NCBI RefSeq assembly: GCF_001761465.1
Contig: NZ_CP017479.1
Coordinates: 682,001-746,000 of the forward strand
Direction: 5' to 3'
Origin: Flavobacterium gilvum
GTDB taxonomy: Bacteria > Bacteroidota > Bacteroidia > Flavobacteriales > Flavobacteriaceae
DNA: 64,000 nucleotides
Part shown: one piece after another, positions 8,806-20,193 of the stretch
How positions within the stretch are numbered: the stretch's first letter is position 1
Layout: each line of letters starts with the position of its first letter
Position numbers and translations under genes: made by a program
The notes under the pieces: model-generated
Told to the model about the DNA's origin: nothing
The model's database searches: none
The model's input: only the letters and a program-made list of their open reading frames with translations

Positions 8806-9042
8806 ATGTCAGACATTGCATCAAGAGTAAAAGCGATTATCGTAGACAAATTAGGTGTTGACGAAAACGAAGTTGTAACAGAAGCAAGCTTCACTAATGA
8901 TTTGGGAGCTGACTCATTAGACACTGTTGAGCTTATTATGGAATTCGAAAAAGAATTTGATATCCAAATTCCAGACGATCAAGCAGAAAACATCGCTACT
9001 GTAGGGCAGGCTATCTCTTATATCGAGGAAGCTAAAAAATAA
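8806..9042 (+). CDS. acpP: Acyl carrier protein
   Basis: Carries growing fatty acyl chains on a phosphopantetheine arm. The 78-residue acidic protein contains the modification site [18 protein letters not shown], with the serine near residue 37. It is followed directly by a strong hairpin and then fabF, the classic acpP-fabF order. Its position as the first gene after a strong promoter and before a partial terminator would give it more transcript than fabF, as is usual for this abundant protein. Confidence 0.97.
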   Translation: MSDIASRVKAIIVDKLGVDENEVVTEASFTNDLGADSLDTVELIMEFEKEFDIQIPDDQAENIATVGQAISYIEEAKK

Positions 9043-9096
9043 TAATAACACACCCGATTTCTAAAATTTATAATTTTCATGAATCGGGTGTTATTA
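9041..9096 (+). terminator. Hairpin terminator after acpP
   Basis: Arms AATAATAAC(AC)ACCCGATT and AATCGGGTGTTATTATT, about 16 pairs with a two-base bulge and a loop of about 20 nt, followed by a T-rich stretch. It probably reduces transcription into fabF. Confidence 0.7.
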
Positions 9097-9153
9097 TTTG
9101 ATTAAATTAACTATTCGATTGAAATTCAATCAAATTATATTTATATAATAATA

Positions 9154-9187
9154 CCCATGTCTCTTTAATAGTATTGAAAGCATGGGC
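9154..9187 (+). promoter_or_regulatory. Leader hairpin before fabF
   Basis: CCCATG and CATGGG pair around a 22-nt loop and are followed by CTTTATTTG, 36 nt before the fabF start. This is a possible second attenuator or a UTR structure. The stem is short, so this is tentative. Confidence 0.35.
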
Positions 9188-9222
9188 TTTATTTGTTAAA
9201 AGATAACAAAAATAAAAACGTT

Positions 9223-10482
9223 ATGGCTTTAAGAAGAGTTGTTGTAACAGGCCTTGGTGCTCTCACTCCTATTGGTAATAATATTGAGGAATTTTGGAAT
9301 GGTCTAATCAATGGTGTTAGTGGAGCTGCTCCTATAACTTATTATGACGCTTCAAAATTCAGAACTCAATTTGCCTGTGAAGTAAAAAACTTCAATGTTG
9401 AAGAATTTATAGACAGAAAAGAGGCGAGAAAAATGGACCGTTATGCACAATACGCTATAGTTGCATCTGATGAAGCTATAAAGGATGCCGGTTTCGATTT
9501 TGACTCATTAGACAAAGACAGAGTAGGTGTTATTTGGGGGTCTGGTATTGGCGGATTAGAAACTTTCCAGATTGAGGTTCTTAATTATGCAGCCGGTGAC
9601 GGTACTCCAAAATTCAACCCTTTCTTTATACCAAAAATGATTGCAGATATTGCAGGTGGTCATATCTCAATGAAATATGGACTTAGAGGTCCAAATTTCA
9701 CGACCGTTTCTGCCTGTGCATCATCAACTAATGCTATTATTGATGCTTTCAATTACATTCGATTAGGTCATGCCGATGCGATTGTAACAGGCGGTTCAGA
9801 AGCTGCTGTAACAATTGCAGGAATGGGTGGTTTTAATGCCATGCATGCCTTATCAACCAGAAATGACGACCCAAAAACAGCTTCAAGACCTATGGACAAA
9901 GACAGAGATGGATTTGTACTTGGTGAAGGAGCCGGAGCGTTGATTCTAGAAGAATATGAACATGCTGTAGCCCGTGGCGCAAAAATATACTGCGAAATTG
10001 GTGGAGGCGGAATGTCTGCTGATGCTTATCACATCACTGCACCACATCCTGAAGGATTAGGAGCCAAAAATGTAATGATAAATTGCTTAAGAGATGCAGG
10101 TTTGGAACCAACAGATGTTGATGGCGTAAATATGCACGGAACTTCAACTCCTTTAGGTGATATTGGAGAATCAAAAGCAATCCTGCAAGTTTTTGGTGAA
10201 CATGCCTACACCATGAACCTGAATTCAACAAAATCGATGACAGGTCATTTATTGGGAGCCACAGGAGCTATTGAAGCTATATCTTGTATTCTTTCGATAA
10301 AACATGGCATCGTTCCTCCTACAATCAATCATTTTACAGATGATGAAAACATTGACCCAAAATTAAACTTTACTTTCAACGTAGCTCAAAAAAGAGAAAT
10401 GAACGTTGTCATGAGTAATACTTTTGGTTTTGGCGGTCATAATGCTTGCGTTTTAGTAAAAAAATTAGATTATAAAGCATAA
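9223..10482 (+). CDS. fabF: 3-oxoacyl-[acyl-carrier-protein] synthase II
   Basis: Condensing enzyme that elongates acyl-ACP with malonyl-ACP. The catalytic Cys is in TVSACASSTNAI near residue 165, and the two catalytic His are in MHGTSTPLGD and KSMTGHLLGATG, giving the Cys-His-His triad of the KAS II type. The ATG at 9223 (MALRRVVVTGLG) is chosen over an in-frame TTG at 9193, because ten extra Lys/Asn-rich residues do not belong to the family. The stop codon abuts the rnc ATG, so the two are translationally coupled. Confidence 0.95.
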   Translation: MALRRVVVTGLGALTPIGNNIEEFWNGLINGVSGAAPITYYDASKFRTQFACEVKNFNVEEFIDRKEARKMDRYAQYAIVASDEAIKDAGFDFDSLDKDRVGVIWGSGIGGLETFQIEVLNYAAGDGTPKFNPFFIPKMIADIAGGHISMKYGLRGPNFTTVSACASSTNAIIDAFNYIRLGHADAIVTGGSEAAVTIAGMGGFNAMHALSTRNDDPKTASRPMDKDRDGFVLGEGAGALILEEYEHAVARGAKIYCEIGGGGMSADAYHITAPHPEGLGAKNVMINCLRDAGLEPTDVDGVNMHGTSTPLGDIGESKAILQVFGEHAYTMNLNSTKSMTGHLLGATGAIEAISCILSIKHGIVPPTINHFTDDENIDPKLNFTFNVAQKREMNVVMSNTFGFGGHNACVLVKKLDYKA

Positions 10483-11223
10483 ATGCGTTTTCTTAGAAAA
10501 ATATTCTCAAAATCCCGTTCTCTAGAAGACGGGATTTTTTTTGATACTATTCAGCCAATTCTTGGTTTTGAACCTGCTACATTGGAATTTTACAAAAAAG
10601 CGTTTACACATCGCTCGTCCAATCGTATCGACTTAAAAGGAAATCCCATCAATTACGAAAGGCTTGAGTTTTTGGGTGATGCTATGCTCAGCTCGGTAAT
10701 TGCCGCCTATTTGTTTAATGAAGCTCCTCTTGGTGACGAAGGTTATTTGACCAAAATGCGTTCCAAAATAGTAAGTAGGGAACATTTAAATGAATTGGGT
10801 AAAGATTTGAATCTGATACAATTTGTTGAGAGCAAAGTACCCGTTCACCATTTTGGCGAAAACATCCACGGTAACATATTCGAGTCTTTGATAGGAGCTA
10901 TCTATCTGGACAAAGGGTACGAATATTGCGAAAAATTCATTCGAAAAAGAGTAATAATTCCTTATGTTGACATTGCCCGACTGGAAGGAAAAGTGATTAG
11001 TTACAAAAGCCTTGTTATAGAATGGTGTCAAAAAGAAAAAAAACAATTTCACTATGACATTTTTGAAGACAATGCTTTTGATGGCCAACGCTTATTTGGA
11101 GTAAAACTCAGCATTGACGATAAAGTAGTTGCAAAAGCGAGGGCTACCTCAAAAAAGAAAGCAGAAGAAAAAGCTTCCCAGCGTGCCTATTTTGCTTTCC
11201 AAGAAAAAATTGAAAGAAAATAA
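10483..11223 (+). CDS. rnc: Ribonuclease III
   Basis: Double-strand-specific endoribonuclease for rRNA and mRNA processing. The signature NYERLEFLGDAML (near residues 57-69) and HGNIFESLIGAIYLDKG carry the metal-binding acidic residues. A C-terminal dsRNA-binding domain starts at SYKSLVIEWCQ near residue 168 and ends with the basic KARATSKKKAEEKASQ. It follows fabF with no gap. The neighbourhood acpP-fabF-rnc is a conserved arrangement. Confidence 0.95.
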   Translation: MRFLRKIFSKSRSLEDGIFFDTIQPILGFEPATLEFYKKAFTHRSSNRIDLKGNPINYERLEFLGDAMLSSVIAAYLFNEAPLGDEGYLTKMRSKIVSREHLNELGKDLNLIQFVESKVPVHHFGENIHGNIFESLIGAIYLDKGYEYCEKFIRKRVIIPYVDIARLEGKVISYKSLVIEWCQKEKKQFHYDIFEDNAFDGQRLFGVKLSIDDKVVAKARATSKKKAEEKASQRAYFAFQEKIERK

Positions 11224-11339
11224 CTATTCCAATTATCAATGCTACATCGTTTTCGTTAATAAAATATCATATTCTTAGTCTATAAGCGTTCTTTTGCTAA
11301 AATAGAAATACTATATTTACATCTTATTTTTTTAATGAA

Positions 11340-11828
11340 ATGGCAATTCATAAACTGGTTTTTGACGATTTTGACGAAATTGATTACAGCCTTATTGCTA
11401 TTCACACTTCATTAGAAGATTATAGATTGGCTTATTTTATAAATCAAAAACTTCATGTAAATCTGAATAAATCTATAAAAGAAATTCAAATTACAATTAA
11501 AGAAGGAGAAGCTCATTTTTCACGATTCCATTATTATGAAAAGAAAAAAGAGATTTCCTGGGATTTGATTCAAAATAAAAATGAGGTCATCAATCAACAA
11601 AAAGATGAAAATCAGGGCTTATTTTCAAATATTGGCATGGAAGTTGTAAAGAAGGTCTTCATGCTTCCTGAATTTAAAAAAGCTGATTATTTTCTAAAAA
11701 TAGAAAATAGTGAAGGAAGTCTTAATCTTTTGGAGATAACCAATTTATTGAATACAATAGACAATGTAGCAACCGCCTATATTGTTGACACAGATAATAT
11801 AAGATCTAAAAACAATTTAATTTTTTAA
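11340..11828 (+). CDS. IPExxxVDY-type small protein
   Basis: A 162-residue soluble protein without signal peptide. It matches, as I recall the family, the Bacteroidota proteins named after an IPExxxVDY-like N-terminal motif and usually placed before pyk; here the region reads IHTSLEDYRLAYFINQKL. A second conserved-looking segment is LLEITNLLNTIDNVATAYIVD near the C-terminus. Function unknown. It ends 5 bp before pyk and is very likely cotranscribed with it. A weak promoter-like TATATTTAC lies around 11312. Confidence 0.7.
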   Translation: MAIHKLVFDDFDEIDYSLIAIHTSLEDYRLAYFINQKLHVNLNKSIKEIQITIKEGEAHFSRFHYYEKKKEISWDLIQNKNEVINQQKDENQGLFSNIGMEVVKKVFMLPEFKKADYFLKIENSEGSLNLLEITNLLNTIDNVATAYIVDTDNIRSKNNLIF

Positions 11829-11833
11829 AAGAA

Positions 11834-13264
11834 ATGCTTACAAACAAAAAAACCAAAATTGTAGCCACACTTGGGCCTGCATGTAGTACGAGAGAAATCA
11901 TCAAAGATATGATCGAGGCAGGTGTAAATGTATTTAGAGTAAATTTTTCGCATGCTGATTACGAAGACGTAAAAAATAAAATCAACATTATACGCAGTAT
12001 AAACGAAGAATTTGGATACACTACTGGAATACTTGGAGATTTACAAGGACCTAAACTACGTGTTGGAGTAATGGAAGACGGAGTTGTTGTAAATGACGGT
12101 GATTTGATCACTTTCACAACTGCTGAAGATATAATTGGTACTTCTAAAAAAGTATTCATGAAATACCAAAACTTCCCGAATGATGTTAATCCCGGTGAAA
12201 GAATCTTATTGGACGACGGTAAACTAATTTTTGAAATCGTTGAAACCGATAAAAACTCTGAAGTTGTGGCTCGTGTAATTCAGGGTGGAGAATTAAAATC
12301 TAAAAAAGGGGTAAATTTACCAAACACCAAAATTTCCCTGCCTGCAATGACAGAAAAAGACGTTGCAGATGCCATTTTTGCAATTGAACAAAAACTGGAC
12401 TGGATTGCTCTTTCGTTTGTAAAAACCCCAAGAGACTTACAGGATTTACAGGAATTAATTGCCAAACATTCTGAGCATAAAATTCCAATTATAGCCAAAA
12501 TCGAAATGCCTGAGGCACTAGAAAACATGGACAGAATTGTTGCTTATTGTGACGCTTTGATGGTTGCCAGAGGAGATTTGGGAGTTGAACTTCCTGCCCA
12601 CGAAGTACCATTGGTTCAAAAAGAATTGATCCGCAGAGCCAAAACGGCAAGAATACCAGTAATTGTTGCTACACAAATGATGGAAACAATGATTACAAGT
12701 TTGACTCCAACCCGTGCAGAAGTAAATGACGTTGCCAACTCGGTAATGGATGGTGCTGATGCAGTAATGCTTTCTGGAGAAACAGCTACTGGAAATTATC
12801 CAGTGCAGGTAATTCAAAAAATGACTCAAATCCTAGAAGCTGTTGAAGATTCACCACTTATCCAGGTACCTCAAAACTCTCCTCAAGTAAGAACAAGTCG
12901 TTTTATCACTAAAACCGTATGTCAACACGCTGCGATTATGGCCAATGCCATTAAAGCAAAAGCAATTTGTACTTTGACAAACAGTGGTTATACTGCATTC
13001 CAAATTTCGGCATGGAGACCTTCAGCTCATATTTTGGTTTTCACTTCAAATAAAAGAATTTTGACTCAACTAAACTTATTGTGGGGTGTAAAATCATTCT
13101 TTTATGAAAAATCAGTTAGCACAGACGAAACTGTTACCGATGTGAACAATATTGTAAAAGAAAAAGGATTCGTTAAAAAAGGTGATTTCTTGATTAACCT
13201 AGCCGCAATGCCAATTATTGACAAAGGAATGGTAAATACACTAAGAGTTTCTGAAATAGACTAA
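11834..13264 (+). CDS. pyk: Pyruvate kinase
   Basis: Last step of glycolysis, PEP plus ADP to pyruvate plus ATP. The 476 residues show the TIM-barrel motifs VNFSHADY, GDLQGPKLRVG, the B domain around residues 75-160, the catalytic lysine motif IPIIAKIEMPEALEN, MVARGDLGVELP and MDGADAVMLSGETATGNYP. The C-terminal allosteric domain (from about residue 345) is complete. It lies 5 bp after the small IPExxxVDY-type gene and is followed by a clear terminator. Confidence 0.96.
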   Translation: MLTNKKTKIVATLGPACSTREIIKDMIEAGVNVFRVNFSHADYEDVKNKINIIRSINEEFGYTTGILGDLQGPKLRVGVMEDGVVVNDGDLITFTTAEDIIGTSKKVFMKYQNFPNDVNPGERILLDDGKLIFEIVETDKNSEVVARVIQGGELKSKKGVNLPNTKISLPAMTEKDVADAIFAIEQKLDWIALSFVKTPRDLQDLQELIAKHSEHKIPIIAKIEMPEALENMDRIVAYCDALMVARGDLGVELPAHEVPLVQKELIRRAKTARIPVIVATQMMETMITSLTPTRAEVNDVANSVMDGADAVMLSGETATGNYPVQVIQKMTQILEAVEDSPLIQVPQNSPQVRTSRFITKTVCQHAAIMANAIKAKAICTLTNSGYTAFQISAWRPSAHILVFTSNKRILTQLNLLWGVKSFFYEKSVSTDETVTDVNNIVKEKGFVKKGDFLINLAAMPIIDKGMVNTLRVSEID

Positions 13265-13289
13265 ACTTTTAGTCCATCAAAATATAACA

Positions 13290-13327
13290 CCGTCTTGCTT
13301 CTCATCATAGATTCGAGACGGTTTTTT
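13290..13327 (+). terminator. Intrinsic terminator of pyk
   Basis: CCGTCTTG pairs with CGAGACGG (one G-T pair) around a 15-nt loop, followed by six T. Confidence 0.8.
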
Positions 13328-13371
13328 GTTTCTACTAGCAATATTTTTTTACCAAAAACAAACACAACCTG

Positions 13372-13402
13372 TTGATTTAAAAAGTTTTAAGTTGTATTTT
13401 TG
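13372..13402 (+). promoter_or_regulatory. Promoter of the GH97 gene
   Basis: TTG (13372-13374), 20-nt spacer, TATTTTTG (13395-13402). It would give a long 5' leader of about 130 nt before the ATG at 13542. Confidence 0.55.
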
Positions 13403-13538
13403 AAAATACAGCCCAAGATTTATTTTTTTCAAACCGTACAAAATACCTTTTTACATTCGTTAAAAAGGGATTTTTTTTAAATCAAAAAATAGATTTCGTC
13501 AAAACAATCCGAAAAACAAAACTCTAATTTTTATATAA

Positions 13539-15659
<2,121 letters not shown>

Positions 15660-15687
15660 GAACCCTCATAAATCAAGATTCGTTTTT

Positions 15688-15749
15688 AAACACAAATTCC
15701 ACAGATTTTCATAAATTAAGATTTATGAAAATCTGTGGAATCTGTGTTT
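15688..15749. terminator. Long bidirectional terminator hairpin
   Basis: Nearly perfect arms of 28 bases: AACACA(A)TTCCACAGATTTT-type sequence on the left and its complement on the right, around a four-base loop. A-rich and T-rich flanks fit termination in both directions. It sits between the convergent GH97 and DUF5689 genes. The CACAGATTTTC core resembles a repeat common in flavobacterial intergenic DNA. Confidence 0.75.
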
Positions 15750-15754
15750 TACAT

Positions 15755-17104
15755 TTATTTTTCTGCAAAAATCTTAATGTCATCAACCATAAAAGCGCCA
15801 TTTAAAGTTTTGTCTTTTCCGGAACCAATGTATTTGAAGGCAATGTTAATATTTCCTGAATAAGGGGACAAATCAATTCCACCTGAACTAATAAACTCAC
15901 GTGCAGGCGTGGACAGGGACGGAACTTTTGCTTTTAATTTTGTCCATTTTGCCTTAGAAATATTTGAACCGTCAAAATTGGTGGAGACATATACTTCCAA
16001 TGTATTGAGTGGAGAATCAATTTTCAGGTCATGCTGTGCGCATCTAAAAGATAATATAGCATTTTTATAATCTTTCAAATTAATTTTTGGAGAAACCAGC
16101 CAAGCTACGTTTTCAGCCGCAGTGGTACTGGTCGTGTTAAACTCGGCGTAACCATTACCTCCGTAGACAATGCTTTTCCATAACTTAGTCGCTTTTTCAA
16201 CAATATTGCTCCAACCGGGCAATGCAAAATTTACATTGTTTTTTACCGCTTGAAAATCTTCTGCAAAAAAGGGAACATTCCTATTTCCGGTCATGACAAT
16301 ATCTTTTTCGGATCGAACCATCAATTGATAATCGGAACCAAATTTTGACAAAATCCCGCGAATATTACCGCTTCCCTCCGGCACCAGATGATAAGAAAAG
16401 TCGGCATAACTGCTTGTTCTAAAAACAATCTGATTCCCTGTTTTGTCCCGTAAATTCCAGTTTGTAGCGCCACCAACATTATTGGTTTCTTCAAAATAAT
16501 GAAAACCTAATGCAGCTTCAGTAAACTCTACATCTTTCAGTTCAATCAAAGTGTTAAGCTTAGAGTCATTCAAAGCTTCTTCGATTGTCACATACTCGAC
16601 CAATTTGCTCTCATCAATCACGGTACAAGAAGCATTCAAAACTTTTTTATAATCGTTCTGAGAAATACGCCCAACGCCTGCTTCGTTTTTTGCATTGGCA
16701 TAAATATCACCAATACGCATTCCGCCAAAATAAATATCCGTGTAAAGGTTTTTCATTTTGATATACACTTTATTGCCCAATCTAAAATCAATATATGAAT
16801 TTGACGCATCGACAGGAACACTAAAACCTACAGCCGGACTTGTGGGAGTTGACAATGTTTGAAACGAAATAGTCTTAAAAAAATTCCCTCCCTCATCACT
16901 GGAGACAACATAGGCTTCGATGATATCATCATACTTATACTGCGTTACAACAGAGTTTGCACTGGCCTGAACTTCTTGAACCGTACGATTTACCGTCAAA
17001 TCGGGTTGATTGCAGGATAATTTTGGCACAATAAATTCTTCTTTGGCACAACTCCCAAAAACAACCGCGATTCCCAAAAAAACAATGTAGAATTTCACAC
17101 TCAT
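15755..17104 (-). CDS. DUF5689 domain lipoprotein
   Basis: Predicted outer-membrane or periplasmic lipoprotein: hydrophobic N-terminus ending in a lipobox VVFGSC with Cys19. Residues about 45-260 correspond to the DUF5689 family as I recall it (AYVVSSDEGGNFFKTI, then an OB-like region). The C-terminal 170 residues look like a choice-of-anchor beta-sandwich (FFAEDFQAV ... AFMVDDIKIF). The molecular function is unknown. It lies 17 bp after the TonB-dependent receptor gene and is surely in its operon, so it probably binds or handles the cargo of that receptor. Confidence 0.8.
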   Translation of the reverse strand: MSVKFYIVFLGIAVVFGSCAKEEFIVPKLSCNQPDLTVNRTVQEVQASANSVVTQYKYDDIIEAYVVSSDEGGNFFKTISFQTLSTPTSPAVGFSVPVDASNSYIDFRLGNKVYIKMKNLYTDIYFGGMRIGDIYANAKNEAGVGRISQNDYKKVLNASCTVIDESKLVEYVTIEEALNDSKLNTLIELKDVEFTEAALGFHYFEETNNVGGATNWNLRDKTGNQIVFRTSSYADFSYHLVPEGSGNIRGILSKFGSDYQLMVRSEKDIVMTGNRNVPFFAEDFQAVKNNVNFALPGWSNIVEKATKLWKSIVYGGNGYAEFNTTSTTAAENVAWLVSPKINLKDYKNAILSFRCAQHDLKIDSPLNTLEVYVSTNFDGSNISKAKWTKLKAKVPSLSTPAREFISSGGIDLSPYSGNINIAFKYIGSGKDKTLNGAFMVDDIKIFAEK

Positions 17105-17121
17105 ATTCTTGTGTTTAAAGT

Positions 17122-19959
17122 TTATAAATTGAGGTACAGGTTTACAAAATAAGTCCTCCCGTATCCGTAAAAATATTTGTTACCAAAATTGGGCGTTCCG
17201 CTGGAAACATCCTGATTAAGCTGTCTGAAATTGGCATTTCTGGCCTGCTCATAGCCACCTGTTTTATACATTAAATCCAGAACATTGTTTACTGTTGCAA
17301 AAAGCCCAACATTCTTTCCCCTTATTTTCCACGACTTTCCTCCCGAAATGTTTAACAAAATAATCGGTTCAAATTCTTCTTGTTTCAATAATTCTTTGGC
17401 TCTTTCCTCTGTAACTTCGGGAAAATTAAAGCCGCTGGCAGGATTTTTATAAAATGTGGCCGTCCTAGAAATAGGGGAAACATCTATAAAAGTTTTAGCC
17501 AAATAATTAATATTGGCACCGATCCACCAATATTTGGGGTCTCTATATTCAATTCCCAAAGCCAATGCCTGTTGTGGCATTCCTGCCTGGTGATAATTTT
17601 TTAAAGACGATGTTCCAAAATCAAATACTGGATTGGGGTTTTCCGGGGTCGCTTGGGCATCATTGGTTATGATGACATTGGGGTTGCTGTCGAACGTAAA
17701 CTCACCGTAAAAAGCCGAAAAATTAGTCATCCAAGTTGGACTCAATTGGTATTGAAAACTGAACTCTGTACCCAAATTTTTCTTATCCAAATGCGTTAAT
17801 GTCTGGCTCACAAATGCATCAGTATTTGCATATCCCGCTCCATCATCAAAAATTCCTTCGGCATAAAAGAAAGATGTTTGTGTGACATTTTCTATTTTGG
17901 CATAAAAAAGTGTCAAGCGCGTTTGCCATTTTGGAGTCCTGTAAAAATAACTCGCATCCAAACTGCTAATGTTTTCACTTTGCAAACCTGAAACAACCGA
18001 ATTGTTTAATCTAGCATTAGGAAAAGTATTCCTGATTGTAGGGGCTTTCGAAAGATAAGCACCATTAAAATTAACTTGTTGCCTGCCCGAAATTTTGAAA
18101 AGAATTCCACCTTTAAAACCAAAATTCTCGAACCGTACTTTCTCACTTTTCCCAAAAGAATTGGTTGGATAAATTCCGTTTTGATATAATCCTTCCCTTT
18201 GATAATTAGTGCTCACAAAATTTTGACCCAGATAAAAATCGACTTTATCATACGTGAATTTAAAATTGGTGAAGAAGTTTAACTCATTTGCCACATAATT
18301 AAAATTATAACCATAGATATCCCCCTCAACAACCCGTCTGTCAGGATGATTCAAATCTGATTGTGCCTGGTTACCATCGTAAAAAACATCAATATCCTCA
18401 AAATACAAACCGCCCAATAAATCTTTTAATTGTTGGTAATTATGAGATTTTAGCTGTCTATAAAAACCTCCAGCAGTCAGGAAAAGATTATCATTAATTT
18501 GTGTATTAAAAGTTGAAGTTGCCGTTATTGTCTTATCATCTGTGTGGTCTTCATACAAAACATAACTACTTTTGTCGGGAGCATAAACCGTAATTCTTCC
18601 GTTGGAATCCAAAACCGGAGATTGATTCGCGTAATACAAGGAATTCCAATCGATTTGATTATTGGCCAAAAATGACTCCTTATTTTTTTCTGCATTCTCA
18701 TAATCAGGAGTAAATTCTCCCGAAAATTCTCCATTGTCCTTTGCATACATCGAACTGTAGTAACTCGGCATTTTCTTGTAATAGGTTGGATCTGGACTAT
18801 TGGCATTTTGGTAATCAATATTACTGTTGGTGATTTTTCCAAATTGATAAGTCAAACTTGAATTCAGTGTTGAATCATCGCCATTAGTCCAAAAATGATT
18901 CAACATCAGGATGGGCTCTTCAATTGTTTTTATTCTGGCATTTCGCTTTTTACCATCCTGCCAACCCCAATATGAATTGTATCTTTCATTTGTCAATTCA
19001 GTAACTTCGGCAGTATTTGGAGAATTTTTGGCTCTGGAATTGGGCGTGTAGAATCCGGAAAAATTCAGGAAGTTTTGATCATTTATTTTCTTTTCTATAC
19101 TAATAAAACCCGCCAAAGCTTTATAGTTTGTCCCTTCAAAATAGGCTTCGGTTGCCCAACGCGTTCCCGCCGAAATAACAAATGCCCAACCATTATTGTT
19201 CATTCCAGAAGCATAGGTTCCCACCATGCGCCAATCATAATTAGTATTGGTTCCCGAAAAAGACAAAGTCGAACCAGGCCTGTAAATTGATGCACGTGTA
19301 TTGATTTCCTGCGTTCCCAAAATGCCTCCAAACGCATAATCCGAAGGAAAAGACCCTACAGTAAATTCCTGATTACGAACCACATTATTCAATCCGCCCC
19401 AATCGCCCCATTGTGGCCTTCCGTCATAGAGTTTGTTCATTGTAACTCCATTAATCATTGTCGTTGCATATTGGCTGTCCAACCCACGAATCCTAAATCG
19501 TGCTTGCCCCCAATTAAAGGCGGATGCCTGCTGAAAAGCATCGCGTGAGGATTGCAAAAGTCCAGAAGTACTTTCGGAACCACTGTTATCATCACTCAAA
19601 TCACTTTCAAGCAAAGTGATTACACCTGTTTGCTGCTCCGAAATTTGATTGTCTTCCATTGGAATTGTACTCAAATCCAACATTTTATCTTGGGCAACAA
19701 CAACCGGAAGTATCACATCCTTAAACCCCTGACTTTTTAAAAGCAATAATTGTTTACCGGGCGGAACGGCATAAAAGCTAAAAACACCATCATTGGTCGT
19801 GAATTGCATCGACTGAGTATTTGCAATCGTAACCACGACATTTTCTAATGGTTTTTGCGTTTTAGCATCAATAATTTTCCCCTTAAATCCTGTAGGTTTT
19901 TGAGCGAAACCAAAAGATATTGTCAATAAAAAAAATGTTCCTAACCAAAATTTCCCCAT
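17122..19959 (-). CDS. TonB-dependent receptor with carboxypeptidase-like regulatory domain
   Basis: Outer-membrane active transporter of 945 residues. A signal peptide ends near FGFAQ; a carboxypeptidase-D-like beta-sandwich (GKIIDAKTQKPLENVVVTI) spans about 22-100. The plug domain follows (FRIRGLDSQYATTMINGVTM, near 155-175). The rest alternates aromatic beta-strands and ends in the typical YFVNLYLNL strand of a barrel. It lacks an adjacent SusD gene, and its partner is the DUF5689 lipoprotein, so it is not a canonical SusC. The cargo is unknown. Confidence 0.9.
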   Translation of the reverse strand: MGKFWLGTFFLLTISFGFAQKPTGFKGKIIDAKTQKPLENVVVTIANTQSMQFTTNDGVFSFYAVPPGKQLLLLKSQGFKDVILPVVVAQDKMLDLSTIPMEDNQISEQQTGVITLLESDLSDDNSGSESTSGLLQSSRDAFQQASAFNWGQARFRIRGLDSQYATTMINGVTMNKLYDGRPQWGDWGGLNNVVRNQEFTVGSFPSDYAFGGILGTQEINTRASIYRPGSTLSFSGTNTNYDWRMVGTYASGMNNNGWAFVISAGTRWATEAYFEGTNYKALAGFISIEKKINDQNFLNFSGFYTPNSRAKNSPNTAEVTELTNERYNSYWGWQDGKKRNARIKTIEEPILMLNHFWTNGDDSTLNSSLTYQFGKITNSNIDYQNANSPDPTYYKKMPSYYSSMYAKDNGEFSGEFTPDYENAEKNKESFLANNQIDWNSLYYANQSPVLDSNGRITVYAPDKSSYVLYEDHTDDKTITATSTFNTQINDNLFLTAGGFYRQLKSHNYQQLKDLLGGLYFEDIDVFYDGNQAQSDLNHPDRRVVEGDIYGYNFNYVANELNFFTNFKFTYDKVDFYLGQNFVSTNYQREGLYQNGIYPTNSFGKSEKVRFENFGFKGGILFKISGRQQVNFNGAYLSKAPTIRNTFPNARLNNSVVSGLQSENISSLDASYFYRTPKWQTRLTLFYAKIENVTQTSFFYAEGIFDDGAGYANTDAFVSQTLTHLDKKNLGTEFSFQYQLSPTWMTNFSAFYGEFTFDSNPNVIITNDAQATPENPNPVFDFGTSSLKNYHQAGMPQQALALGIEYRDPKYWWIGANINYLAKTFIDVSPISRTATFYKNPASGFNFPEVTEERAKELLKQEEFEPIILLNISGGKSWKIRGKNVGLFATVNNVLDLMYKTGGYEQARNANFRQLNQDVSSGTPNFGNKYFYGYGRTYFVNLYLNL

Positions 19960-20091
19960 ACCCGTTTATAAACAAATGAATAAGTTGCATACAAACACAA
20001 CTCATCCAAAAAAATTAGATTCGTTTTAAAAAAGGATTAAAATATTTTTTAGGAAAAAGATGAGAACACCTAAATCAAATGTGGTATTAAG

Positions 20092-20133
20092 AATTTCAAT
20101 TCAATATTTTCTGGCATTGAATTGAAATCCTCA
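20092..20133 (-). terminator. Hairpin after the MFS gene
   Basis: ATTTCAATTCAAT and ATTGAATTGAAAT pair perfectly around a 13-nt loop. It lies between the MFS stop and the TonB receptor start. No long T run follows, so it may be an mRNA 3'-end structure rather than a classical terminator. Confidence 0.5.
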
Positions 20134-20193
20134 ATACAAAGTTAGGAAAAAAACTACTATATTTTTATAAAAAAGAAATATTTTCTTATTTTT

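Noticed and set aside
9193..9222. Upstream TTG start for fabF
   Set aside because: It adds a Lys/Asn-rich decapeptide not found in the family, and the ATG at 9223 gives the standard N-terminus.
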